NCBI GenBank assembly: GCA_023334545.1
Contig: JAADVB010000052.1
Location: forward strand, 26,895-90,894
Source of the DNA: Salisapilia sapeloensis
Lineage: Eukaryota > Oomycota > Peronosporomycetes > Peronosporales > Salisapiliaceae
Reading direction: 5' to 3'
DNA length: 64,000 nt
The position numbers and the translations under genes are program-made. Each line of letters starts with the position of its first letter. Within the stretch, counting starts at the first letter, position 1. Shown piece after piece: positions 9,458 through 20,066 of this stretch. The notes beneath the pieces were generated by a model. It saw nothing but the letters and a program-made list of their open reading frames with translations. It made no database searches and had not been told where the DNA came from.

Positions 9458-9872
9458 ATGGGTTACTCGGAGCTTAGCGCCACGCAGAGGGATGAGCTAG
9501 TCACGTCGCTAGCCGTCTTGGCCGTCTACGACGCCGATGCCGAACTCTCGGCCGACAACATCTCGGCCGCCGTCACGGCCTCTGGCAACAAGGTCAACGC
9601 CTACATGCCGCAGATCTTCGCCGACTTGATCAACCGCGGACTTGCCGTTGACAAGTTCCTCGCTGGTCCTTCTGCCGGTTCGTTTTTTTAGATATAGTAG
9701 TATTCGTACGTTGTATTCACTCGGTCATATAGGTGGCGCTGCTGCTGGTGGTGCTGCTGCCGGTGCCGCTGCTGGCGGTGAGGCCGCGGAGGAAGCCGCT
9801 GCCGAGGAGGAAGAGGAAGAGATGGACCTCGGAGGTGGCATGGACATGTTCGGAGGTGGAGAGGACTACTAG
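9458..9872 (+). CDS. RPLP1: 60S acidic ribosomal protein P1
   Basis: Two exons, 9458-9677 and 9733-9872 (55-nt intron), give 119 aa. The N-terminal dimerisation domain is typical of P1 (TQRDELVTSLAVLAVYDADA, then ISAAVTASGNKVNAYMPQIF), followed by the Ala/Gly hinge and an acidic Glu run. P1 forms part of the ribosomal stalk that recruits elongation factors. The last residues are MDLGGGMDMFGGGEDY rather than the usual eukaryotic MGFGLFD end, which is the part that contacts elongation factors and ribosome-inactivating proteins. The spliced ending is unambiguous, with no downstream frame that would restore the common tail. Confidence 0.93.
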
Positions 9873-9989
9873 GGTGCTCGTCGACGCCTCTAGATCGGTA
9901 TGTACGCCTTGCCTCCGGAGAATGAAAAGATAATAGCAAGTATATTTCGTTCTCCCAAGCCGCCAATACTTCGTCTTCGTACCCATTGT

Positions 9990-12569
9990 CTAGCCATTCA
10001 GGACCTTGAGCCTCGCGTCGTTATGTAAGCGCTGGTCCATTTCCATGTACTTTTGCAGAGCCGTTTCTTCATGACTGCTGAGCCGCTGCTCCAGAATCTG
10101 GATGCGGAACATGGTGTCGCTGCAGAATCGCTCGAACTCGTCATCCGTGCCTTGTTCGTGCTCTCTCTGGCTTCGCTGGAACGCTGCCTGGCGCTTCGCG
10201 AGTGACGCATTCTCCTTGTCAAGACGGCTCTGGATGATCGTCGCTCGCTCCAGCAGTCTCTCTTTGAGATTGCGCAGACACATGTCTCGCACCGTTATAG
10301 CGTCTTCCTTGGACAATTCGGCATTCGAATGAAGGTTCAAGTGCTGAAGGAATGGACCCAAGTAGTCCATCGACGCAGAGTCCTATTATACTATCAGCTA
10401 CGCATCTGCAACAAAGAAAAATTGTATACGCACGTCCTTGGTCTGGTTTCCTGCGCCTTCCTCTGCATCTTCCTTCCCTTCACCGTCTCCAGCGTCAAAG
10501 ATGCTCGTCTCTAAGCCCACGACGATCTCTTCTCTCTTCCTGTGCTTGAGAATGTCTTGAACTTCCATCTCGGAATGTCTCGAAGCAGCAAAACAGTCTT
10601 TCTCTTTCTATATCCGACTGAGTTATTACATCTTTATACACTTAAGGCCTCATCCTACCTGCAGCACAAGACGCAGCTCTTCGTCCAATATCTTTTGCTT
10701 CGGCTGAGGCATCGTCGGGTCGGCCAACAGCACTTCTGTACGACCCGGATCGGACTTGTAAAACACTCTCGAACTAGAAGTGATCTTGCCCGCCGCATAG
10801 TGGTACATGACACGGATGGATCCTTCCTGCACTTCATACACGCGTGCTCTCGTGTCATAGTCTGCTTCCTTGGCACTGTTCCGCTCAAACTTCTCCTTCA
10901 TCTTCTTCACCGAGACTTCACTTGCCGCACCACCTGGAAACACATACGGATTCCTCACATCACTCTCTTCATCCGGACCGGCGAGAAGCACCTTTCGAAA
11001 GACGAGAAAGTCATCTCGGTCTCGAAAGTACTCGTAAACACGCTCTTGAATAAGTTCTTCTCTCTTCACCAATCCATCCAGTCGAGCGCTCGTGTAAAAC
11101 GTCAACTCCCTCTTCCGTCCGCTCCACTCCTTTCGAGACTGAAGTGCATCAGGAGCGCGACCAGGCTCAAAATACTCTTCGAATCGACCTTCAAACGGAT
11201 ATCGTCGTCGAGCTTCCAGCTTGTCTTTTCGGTTGCGAAAGTACTCTCGAACTTCCTGCAGGAGGGTCCGTCCGTAGTCCTTGTAGATGGAAACCCGGGT
11301 GATCAGGCCTTGAGGATGACTGCTCTCGGCGTACTCTTCCAGCTTGGCGCACTCATAGTACGTCACGCGTTGGAGGTTGGAAACGTACCTCTTCTTGTAC
11401 ACCGCTTTGGACACCTGCAGCTTTGGCACCCACGACGGAGGAACTTCCAGAACAAGCTCACGCGAGTCTGCATTGTCTTCATCTTCGTTATTTCCATCGC
11501 TAAGATCGTTCATGTCCATAGCTTCCGGATCGCCATCGTCATTCGGCTTGTGACCTCCAGCCGAGAGAAATACAAACTCCCAGTCGGTCGGATTCGCCAG
11601 GTCAAAGAGCATCGTTGACATGCTCTGCGTCTGCATGTTCACCCATATATTCTCATCGTTCCACACGCTTTCAATGTCAATGTAAGGAGATTCTTTCGTC
11701 CCGTACGTCCGTCCTGTCGAGGGCTCGATAAAGACATGATCCTCCAGTCCTCGCTTCCCTGCTCTCAGTAGCACCCACGCATGCACTCGCTTCCCATCCA
11801 ACTCGTCCTTCTCGACCTCCCTCTCATTATAAAAAGACTCGGCCAGCTTTTTCTCTTCCTTCAACTTGGCTTGCGCTTCCCGAGTGCTCTTCTGGTCAGT
11901 GAGATATTTGCTCCTACTATCTGCATCCTTCTCCCCAATGAATGTGGGTTTATACGTGCAGACAGGCTTGCTGTCAGCTACATCTTCTTGCGCGTGGATC
12001 ACTTCTTGCAACGCGTGACTCGGTAGTAGAGTGCTTCCTTGGTCATGCAGACAGATCCATTTTGGCGCGTAACCGTGGACGACAAACGCATCATACCCGG
12101 CTCCGATCAGAAAGGATGTGAGTAAGATAGACATGTCGAAGCAGTCTCCAGCAGCGCTATCTAGGGTAAATGCTGGTGATGGTAGGTAGTGGGGAGGTTT
12201 GAGAGCATCTTCGAGAGGCTCATACTTGACGATGCCAGCAGTGAATTGAGCCAAGCGTTCATAGTCGTACATTTCTCGAAACGGGAGCAACGTCGGCCGA
12301 ATGGTCGTGCTGACAATCTTCGGGATGCCATGCTCGTTGCGAGGGCAAATGAATAATGGCTTCCGATGGGGACAAAGTTGCTCGAATTGTCGCTGGAAGC
12401 CTCTAATGTACTCAAGACAAATGAGTTCCTTGAAGGAGTTACTTGAACCGATGGACGAAGTATCAGACGACACACACTCTTCGACTCTCTCGCGCTTTTT
12501 GCTCGTCACGCCGTCGACGGTGCACTCGCCCTTCCATGTCCGTCCATCAACCTCGTTCACTGTCGCCAT
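9990..12569 (-). CDS. DRC7: Dynein regulatory complex subunit 7 (flagellar)
   Basis: Three exons on the minus strand, 12569-10659, 10568-10434 and 10382-9990, give 812 aa, close to the family length. DRC7 (CCDC135) sits in the nexin-dynein regulatory complex that links outer doublets and tunes ciliary beating. The N-terminal half has the transglutaminase-like fold with GDCFDMSILLTSFLIGAGYD, HAWVLLRAG and FIEPSTGRTYG. The C-terminal helices include MFRIQILEQRL and LQKYMEMDQRL, typical of the family. The acidic insert DGEGKEDAEE lies in exon 2. Its presence implies flagellate cells. The ATG at 12569 is the first in frame. Confidence 0.9.
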
Positions 12570-12992
12570 GACGGCCAATATCAACTCGATCAGCCGTTTC
12601 CATGCGAGAGAGTTTCATCAAGTCTAAATAAAGTCCACCTTGCCTTTAAGTACCATTGTCCTAATTTTCGAAGAGGACCGATCCTTCCTTTTTCTGACCA
12701 CCATCCTCTCTCCCATGCCAACGTCATCCAGCCCTGATGGATGATCCTACCGCCACGCCTGTCATTTTAAAAAGCAACGCCAGCGACAACAAGACTTGCG
12801 CTCGTGGACGCCTTCATCGAGTCGAACTTGAATATCGCATTTTTCTTAGACTCTCTTTCTTTGCGTCAATCGTCGATCGTGACGTACGAATCGGCCGAGA
12901 GCTTATTTTCCACTTTCCGCAGCCAGAGACGATTCTTTCTTCAGCGACAAGCGTTTGAAGAAGGTCACAAAGATATTCGCTAGACAGTGATC
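12570..12992. other. Intergenic region between DRC7 and the GLG1-like gene
   Basis: 423 bp separate two diverging starts. No convincing coding frame is seen. It contains a strong match to the oomycete core promoter at 12901-12916. Confidence 0.5.
12901..12916 (+). promoter_or_regulatory. Oomycete-type core promoter (Inr plus flanking promoter region)
   Basis: GCTTATTTTCCACTTT matches the 16-nt oomycete initiator-plus-FPR consensus (GCTCATTYYNCAWTTT, as I recall it) at all but two positions. It lies about 77 nt before the ATG at 12993. Among the motifs here it is the best support for an oomycete origin. Confidence 0.55.
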
Positions 12993-13547
12993 ATGAGCAA
13001 GCAGCAGAACCAGCCATCGGTGGCGCAGCAACTCTACGCCACGTGCGGCAAGGAGATCGAGGCGTTCTGTTTTCACGAGGCCGAGCTGGCCAGAGTCAAC
13101 TACGAGACGCAGCAAGAGACCTTGAATGCAAAGCAGACGCTGTACGACTGCATGGCTGAGCACACAGATGAGCTCGCGAGAGACTGCATCAACGTAGTAC
13201 TCAGTGCCATCGTCCAGAACGAGAAGACACACTCAACCGGTGCAACAGATGCGCCTGCTCAGCTCGATGACGACGACTCGGTAGAGATTACTATCCACTA
13301 TCTACGGCACCACGCGAAAGACCACGTGGACTCTAGTGTCGGAGGAACCGCCGCCGTCCAGCAGTATGATGCAGCAAAGGGGACGACTGGATCGGATGGC
13401 TTTCCGTATCCATACTTTGCTGGGGCGCTCATTACGCCCTTCTTCCTCCTCGGACTCTTCGTATCACTAGGACACGTACGAGCGTGGTTCCGACGTCGAA
13501 GCCAAATGCGGATCGAAACGAGCAAATTGTATCAACCGGTGAACTGA
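12993..13547 (+). CDS. Cys-containing single-pass membrane protein (GLG1-like repeat)
   Basis: Intronless, 184 aa. The N-terminal part carries spaced cysteines in the pattern C-KEIEAFC-(n)-DCMAEHTDELARDC, which resembles one cysteine-rich GLG1 (Golgi apparatus protein 1) repeat. A membrane segment (FAGALITPFFLLGLFVSLGH) follows at about 148-167, then a short basic tail, RAWFRRRSQ. No cleavable signal peptide is visible, so it may be tail-anchored with the Cys region on either face. An in-frame GTG lies two codons upstream; the ATG is preferred. Function is not established. Confidence 0.7.
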   Translation: MSKQQNQPSVAQQLYATCGKEIEAFCFHEAELARVNYETQQETLNAKQTLYDCMAEHTDELARDCINVVLSAIVQNEKTHSTGATDAPAQLDDDDSVEITIHYLRHHAKDHVDSSVGGTAAVQQYDAAKGTTGSDGFPYPYFAGALITPFFLLGLFVSLGHVRAWFRRRSQMRIETSKLYQPVN

Positions 13548-13765
13548 GCGCTCGGATGAAATTACACTTCCCACCACTATCGCCCTTTCGAGTGGACGAC
13601 TCGACGGAGACATTATTCTTCATCTTTCCAACTAGCTAGCTCTCCATGTAAATGTATCTTGACGGCATGTAATAATCATCAAATGCCAGAAATGAATCCG
13701 TTGCTCTACTAGTATGTTTGTATTTCTGGAACCGTTTTACTTGTCAACTGCTTACTGTCCGAATC

Positions 13766-16159
13766 ATGAGTGATGCGGTTCCTTCACGAGCATCCAACCG
13801 AGCCTCTAGCAAGGAAAAGGTGGCTCCATTGTCCAAACTTTTCTCGCCACGGTTATCCAAGGCATCTCGGCCGTCTTTGACTCCAAAGGCCCAACGATCC
13901 TCCGTCTTTGGCGAGCTTAGGAGGACTTTGTCAGGCAGCATGCTTCAACGTCAAAGTCAATCATCCAGTGCCAACCAGGAAAAGCAGCATCAATTAGTTG
14001 AAACGAAAGAAGGTCTAGTCAAGTCACTGAAAGAAGCGTTTGAAGCTAGTATCTGTCTACTGGATGAGATCGAAGATAAGAAACTCCTGTCAGTTCGGTT
14101 TGGGGGTGAGCTACGTGGTTTACTAGGCAAGGCCCAAGACGAGTTTCTGGCTTATGAAGATGACTTTCAGCAGAACCAGAACGAAGAAGGTGTTTCGATA
14201 GCTCTACAGAACCTGGCTGCTTCAATGATGCAGATAGAGCCCATCGTCCAAAAACTGAAGTCGACAAACTATTTCGTTAACAAAAAGTTTAAGAAGGAGG
14301 TGCTCTTCGCCTTCCAGGAGATTAACACCATGTACATGTCGCTTTTCATGGAACTGTCGATGGCCATGGCCAAACATTCAGGTCTGGAGCTTCCTCTTCC
14401 AACTTCCCGATTGATCCGAGACGCTGACATGCAAACTCCAAAATCCGCTGAGGAGTATTGCCTCGAAGGCCATCAGTACTACTTCGGGCATGACCGAGCA
14501 CAAGACAAGGAAAAAGCCTTTGGCGCATACAAAGTGAATTTTTATTTTAGATTATCTCTTTATGCTTGAACTAACTTTTGCTGTAGGAAGCTGCTGCTTT
14601 GGGCAGTATCGATGCAATGGTATGTTTGGGAAAAATGTACCTGGCTGGAGATGGCGTGGAGAAAGACATGAAATTTGCTCAAGACTGGCTAGAAGACGCA
14701 GTGCGACACGGAAGTATCGAGTCTTGCTATGCTCTTGGTGGTCTCTTGGTAGGCAATTGAAACAACTAGAGGAGATGCTTACATATATTACTCACTACTG
14801 CTGACGTAGTTGGAGCTGGCTCAACACCAGGATGACCAGATCAAGCGGCAGGAACTCCATGTCATGGCTGCTGCTAGACTCACGCATGCCGCTGAAAATG
14901 GACATCGACAAGCTCAATATAATCTAGGTACTACTTCTTTTACAAAGGTATTGACTACATCTTGACACCTGCAGTCCACAGGAAGTATTTACGAAGACGG
15001 ACGAGCTGGAAGCAAGGATCTAGACAAAGCAATGTCCTGGTATCGAAAGGCAGCCGACAAAGGCCACACGAGAGCCGAATCTAGTCTTGGCAGACTTCTT
15101 CTCGAAGGCGATCCCGCCATTCGTAACTCAGCTCACGCCATCCACTTCCTCCAGCGTGCTGCCACCAAGGTCTTCCCTATAGTGCTCTCTCTCTCTGTAG
15201 ATAGTAATCAGCTCACTTTAGCACGAGAATCTAGGGCGATAGTAGAGCTCAACTGTACTTGGGGAATGTATATCGCAATGGGACCGGTGTTTCCGTCGAC
15301 ATTGACCATGCCGTCGCCTACTATCGCAAAGTAAGTGGAAACTTTCTCATGCCAAATGACCATGCTCATCATCGCTTCATTGTAGGCTTCGGAAGGCGGA
15401 GAGCTTGAAGCCAAACTTCAGCTTGCTAAGGTACTCGTAAGCGCCTATGCCAATGGTCCTTCCATCCAAATACACAGTAGTGAAGATCGACATGAAGAAG
15501 CTTTGCAACTTCTCCTCACTGCTGCTCGAGGAGGTTTGTCCGAGGCATACTTTTGTCTTGGGGATGTTTTTGATAACGGGGTCTTCGTCAGCGATAAAGC
15601 TGCAGCGCTTGGCTTTTACATGAAAGCAGCTTCATCTACTCCTGTACGCCTTTCGATACCAATTAACAAAGTTACCATACGTGTAACATCTATCTAGTGC
15701 CATGTGCAAGCAGCAGTTCGAGCAGCAGATATCCATTACGCCAATTTAGACAAACGAAAAGCTCATCACTTCTACTCACTTGCTGCAACTGCCAACGACC
15801 CTCATGCACTCAACGCGCTTGGTAAAAGTTTTCTCCACCCAAAAGCATACTTGTATTTCACCTGTCTACGCTAGGGCTCATGTACGAAGATGGCGAGGGG
15901 TGTGAGCATAACTTCCAAAGAGCTGCCGAGTGCTTCCGCCAGGCAGCAGACTTACACCACGCCCATGCTCACTTCAATCTTGGCTGTCTCTACGCCCATG
16001 GCAAAGGTGTCCTCAGGAGCAAAGACGCAGCCCAGCATCACTTCCTCAAAGTACATTCCACCACGCGTATGCTCCAGGCACTAGTTGCTAATGTCCTAAT
16101 AGGCACATGAGCTAGGGTACGCTCTCGCCGTTCCTTTCCTCGACGCTTCACACGCATAG
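13766..16159 (+). CDS. SEL1-repeat protein, nine exons
   Basis: Exons 13766-14533, 14587-14748, 14810-14927, 14982-15169, 15235-15330, 15386-15643, 15698-15821, 15875-16050 and 16103-16159 give about 648 aa, all phases consistent. An N-terminal Ser/Arg-rich region is followed by a helical domain (about 80-215) with no recognised match, then six or more SEL1 repeats (for example NLGSIYEDGRAGSKDLDKA and LYLGNVYRNGTGVSVDIDHA). SEL1 repeats are TPR-like scaffolds; no signal peptide is present, so it is probably cytosolic. The final exon restores an SEL1 ending (HFLKAHELGYALAV); without the last intron the frame would end earlier, at 16110. Confidence 0.8.
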
Positions 16160-16284
16160 AAAGCAGTCAGCGTATGGAGACAAGTAGGAAGAGAGGTATA
16201 TACCTGCGATCCATGCACGAGAAGAGGCTAGACTAAGGCAACACGAGGTCGAAAATTAAAGCGAAAGAAGAATTGTTTTGAAAT

Positions 16285-18017
16285 CTAATCCAAATTCCGA
16301 GCAGCGAACTTGGTTTCGTCCATGTACTCGACCGACACAGTCCGGTTGGCGAATCCTCGGCCATGGAGCTCCGCCGCAGCCGCCTGCGCCGCCGTCTTGT
16401 CCGCAAATCCCACGAACACCTATCGTCTGCATGAGTAAAAGGTATGCTATACTGCCCTATAGAAACGTACCTTGCCGACGCCCCTCGTGTGTCCGTCTTT
16501 CGAGCGAGGCATCTCCAGCGCTTGCACTCGTCCGAATCGTTCGCACTCCGTCTTGATGTCGTCCATAATGTCCGCATACTCCTCGTCGTCGTTCAGCTCA
16601 TCGTCCAGGACCATGTCTAGCAGCACAAGCACCTTGCTAGGTGTTCCTTTCGGGATGCCAGTGCCGGAAATGCCTGCCATCGACATCGTCTGCAGTGCTG
16701 CCTGGGACGGGTCGAGTCCGTTGAGAGCTCCGCCAGGCGCAGGACCGGCCGCCATCGCCGCTGCCGTGTCCTGGGCAGAGGCTCGACGCACCGTCAGCGT
16801 CTTGTCGCCGACGGTCATATTGTCCAGTCCGGCGCACGCGACATCCGTGACGCTTTCGTCAGCGTACTCGCAGAACCCGTATCCCTTTGACGTACCTGTA
16901 CCTAGATCCTTGACGAGGTGGAAGGACTTGAGAGGTCCGAACGCCTGCAGTAGCTCTTTCACGTCACCATCGCCCAAGTGGTACGGGATGCCACCTACAA
17001 ACACTTTTCCAGGTCCGTCTCCGACCGTCGTGGATACGACACCTAAAGCCCCCAAGTTTAGCTCTGGGATGGGACCCAGATCCTTGGGGACAGCAGTCGG
17101 GTTGTAATCGTTCGGCCGACGCACCTTGACGGGCTGTCCTCGGAACGAGATGCCGTCTAAATTCATACAAGCCGTCGTCAATTCAATCGACTTGAGCTCG
17201 ACAAATGCGAAATGACGTTCCTTATTGATGTAGACGCTAACGACAGCCCCGCCTTCCTGTTTCTCCCCGAGCGCCTTGTCAATCACGTCGTTGAAAAAGT
17301 CTGAAATCTCCTTCTCTGTCACGTCGTCAATACCACCAACGTACATGCGACGCGCGTGGCGAGTCTGCTGCGACTGTGCGGCGGTAATCGCGTCCGAGAT
17401 CTGGTTCTTTGGCTGGAAATATTCACTAGGTAGAAAGGAAGGGTTCGGCGGACCGAACGACGCGGGTCCAACCGCACCCTGCAGCGCCTGCATATTCTGT
17501 TCTAAAATCGCCTGCGCAGCATACGCTGCCGCATTCTCCTCCGTCACACCTGGGGGATACACGTCAAACATATTCTTCTTTCGCTTCCGTACGATCTTCA
17601 CGGGAGACCCTGAACGAGATCGAGACTTGTGACGACGACTACGACGATGGCGGTCGCGATCACGATCACGGTCGCGACTACGATCGCGATGACGGGAGCG
17701 GTGGTGACGGGAAGATCGAGATTTACTGCGATCTTGGTCTCGATCACGCCGCTTTTCATCCTTTTCAGACGCGGGCTTGCGCTCCTTGTCGTGCGCAGAC
17801 TCTGTCTTCACCTACCATGACATGAATGAGATCAAATACGATAACAAAGTGGATCGAGAAAGTGTACGGGCGCGTCTTCGAATTGTCCCGGAGCAGGTCG
17901 CGCCGGCGCCGACGACGATGGTGGCTCTGACTTTGGCACAGACGGTGCAGGTGCAGCGTTCTGCCGCTGCATCCACGCAGGCATCGTGAGCGCCTTTCCT
18001 CGGCCTCTTCCAGCCAT
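16285..18017 (-). CDS. U2AF2: U2AF large subunit (U2AF65)
   Basis: Three exons, 18017-17868, 17811-16471 and 16419-16285, give 541 aa. It recognises the polypyrimidine tract at 3' splice sites in the nucleus. Order: an unusual N-terminus MAGRGRGKALTMPAWM, an RS domain (about 65-125), an ULM-like segment KKNMFDVYPPGVT (Phe132 where animals have Trp), RRM1 (about 205-282, RRMYVGGIDD), RRM2 (about 318-395, KVFVGGIPYHLG) and a UHM (about 450-541) with the R-x-F motif RGF. The last exon joins within the UHM as GVGKVFVGFADKTAAQAA. It is head to head with an ankyrin gene (101 bp). Confidence 0.93.
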
Positions 18018-18118
18018 TTTTATCTCTTTGTAGTCTTCTGCGATGGTAGAATTAGATATCTAAACAGTAAGTTTTAGTCGACAATTTATGTCGATCATGA
18101 AAAGACGCAACGAGACGA

Positions 18119-19180
18119 ATGAGCGCGAACCGAGTGATCTCGGAGCATACCCAGCAGCTCTTCCAGGCGAGTGAAGAGGGGAATGTGGAAGAAGTCAAGC
18201 GGTTGGTACTAGAGCCGGATGTGGACATTAATTGGCACAAATCGCAATCGGTAAGATGTTCAGAATGGATAGGCTCATGAGCCAGTTTTACTCTTCCCAT
18301 AATTATCACTTGGATATGGCGTCGGCGTAGTATGGAGCAACGCCAATAATCGCTGCTATTGCAGGCGGGCATTTGGAAGTGGTAAAAGTCCTGCTGGATG
18401 CAAATGTCGACATAGGAGCGCAGAAAACGCCAGTAGGCCCACTCTAATGTTCTCATCCTGTACCACCTTTCGACGTAAGTTTATAGGACTTGAATACGCC
18501 ATTGCATGAAGCCGTATCCCACGGGCATCCTGAGATCTCATCGCTCATCCTTGGTAAAATCCACTCGCAGGAGGACGTTGAAGGTTCTATCAGCGAACGA
18601 GTTAACTTTCAGAATCAGGTTCGTTCCCATCCATTTTCTGGCGTCATGTCCCTCTCCTATACTTGGCTTCAACTTGCCCTGGTCGTAGTTTGGCAACACC
18701 CCGCTCCACAATGCTGCAAGAGGTGGTAACATCGACTGTGTCAAACAGCTCCTGGATGCCGGTGCATCCGTGTCTGTCCGCAACCTCGTACTTCAAATTG
18801 ATTACCATAGATGATGTGCACCCATCGCTGATTCCATTGAACGAACAGAACGGATCCCTCCCTCTGCACCACTGTTGCTACTGTGAATCTCCTAACGCCG
18901 AGGTCGCAAAGCTACTGATAGGTGCCGGAGCCGACATAGAGGCTCGTGATGAGCGTCAGGCCACACCGCTCATCGTCGCAGCCAAGAAGAACCAAACGAG
19001 CGTGCTAGAACTGCTATGTCGCAAGGGCGCTGACAAGTCTGCTCAGAATCAGGTGCATATCTTCTATCGTCGCTTTGAGCCTACATTCGCATGAACACAT
19101 CTTTCTTCTAGTTTGGCGAAAACGCGATGCATTTTGCTCTCCAGCGCGAGAATGCGGATGCGCAGAAACTCTTAACTTGA
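18119..19180 (+). CDS. Ankyrin-repeat protein, six exons
   Basis: Exons 18119-18250, 18331-18432, 18487-18618, 18689-18787, 18849-19052 and 19112-19180 give 245 aa, nearly all ankyrin repeats (LFQASEEGNVEEVKRLV; TPIIAAIAGGHLEVVKVLL; TPLHEAVSHGHPEISSLI; TPLHNAARGGNIDCVKQLL; LPLHHCCYCESPNAEVAKLL; TPLIVAAKKNQTSVLELL). Repeats pair across introns, which confirms the joins. A scaffold role is likely, with no catalytic domain. Upstream ATGs at 18088 and 18097 open a short out-of-frame reading frame that could dampen translation. Confidence 0.85.
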
Positions 19181-19247
19181 ATGCAGATATAGAAATATAT
19201 TTCATTTGAATTCATGACCCAATTTATACAATTTGAATGCAGTTCCG

Positions 19248-20066
19248 TCAGTACGTGGCGACATTTGCGTCGCCAGCGCTGCGGCACATGGGGCAGTTCA
19301 CGGAAGAGTGGAACCAAACACATAGACAAGAGTCGTGGAACCGATGCCCGCATGTCAGTTCCACACCTCTCGCAGTTGCCAGCTCTGGGTCCTCTGGATG
19401 GTGTAGTCGATCCAGGCAGATGGCGCAGTCCTCTCCGTCTTCCGACTCGACGTAGGACGCTGTTAGTTTCTGCGGGGTGGCGACGGGCTTGAGTGTTTTC
19501 AAAGTCCCGACCGCACGCTCGTCATCTCGATATTCAATGTGGCAGACCTCATCGACCATGCGCCACACCTCTCGTAGACTGTTGCAAGATGGTAGGAAGG
19601 ATGAGTTGAGCGCAATGAGCTTCATCAGGTTGTAGAAAAATGTCTTGGCCAGGTAAATCTTCTCCGATAGCTGGTTTCTCCCGATGGTCGCCCACTTGGG
19701 TATGCGCTCCCAGTGCTTCAACTGCTTTTCCAGTTGGTTGCACATCGTGCAGTCCGTGTGCAGTGAGCCAAAGGGCCAGAAGGACGAATGCCGAGACTTG
19801 TTCTGGCGAATGTGGCTCTTTACCGTGCGAAGCACTCTTGTCTCGAACGCTTTGACGCCAGCAAGCGTGGTGGCGAAGCTCCATTTGGCGCACTGCGCAA
19901 CGCTCATGTTGACGACGATGCCGACGGCAAGACGCCCGGTTGCCGGCGTGGATACGCCGACACTCACGTGGATGTTGCGCAGACTGGAGCCTCTGCGAAT
20001 GTCTGCCAGCTCTTGGAAGCGCGAGATGGCGCAATGGTTACTCGCAAGCGGTCGGCAGCCGTCCAT
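19248..20066 (-). CDS. RING-H2 protein with START-like N-terminal region (start uncertain)
   Basis: About 272 aa from ATG 20066. The C-terminus is a clear RING-H2 zinc finger: C-A-I-C-L, then CGHRFHDSCLCVWF and CPMC, with the C3H2C3 spacing of E3 ubiquitin ligases. The upstream part resembles the late half of a START domain as found in oomycete START/FYVE proteins (VGIVVNMSVAQCAKWSF), which is a tentative call. A START N-half would be missing: reading upstream in frame gives a coding-like TVEVTCDQ before a TAA at 20207-20205. So the gene is either truncated, or an undetected intron removes the stop and the real start is further upstream. Confidence 0.65.
   Translation of the reverse strand: MDGCRPLASNHCAISRFQELADIRRGSSLRNIHVSVGVSTPATGRLAVGIVVNMSVAQCAKWSFATTLAGVKAFETRVLRTVKSHIRQNKSRHSSFWPFGSLHTDCTMCNQLEKQLKHWERIPKWATIGRNQLSEKIYLAKTFFYNLMKLIALNSSFLPSCNSLREVWRMVDEVCHIEYRDDERAVGTLKTLKPVATPQKLTASYVESEDGEDCAICLDRLHHPEDPELATARGVELTCGHRFHDSCLCVWFHSSVNCPMCRSAGDANVATY

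Noticed and set aside
10542-11618. 358-aa open frame on the plus strand
   Set aside because: Antisense to DRC7; no motif or plausible composition, while the minus strand carries a recognisable family.
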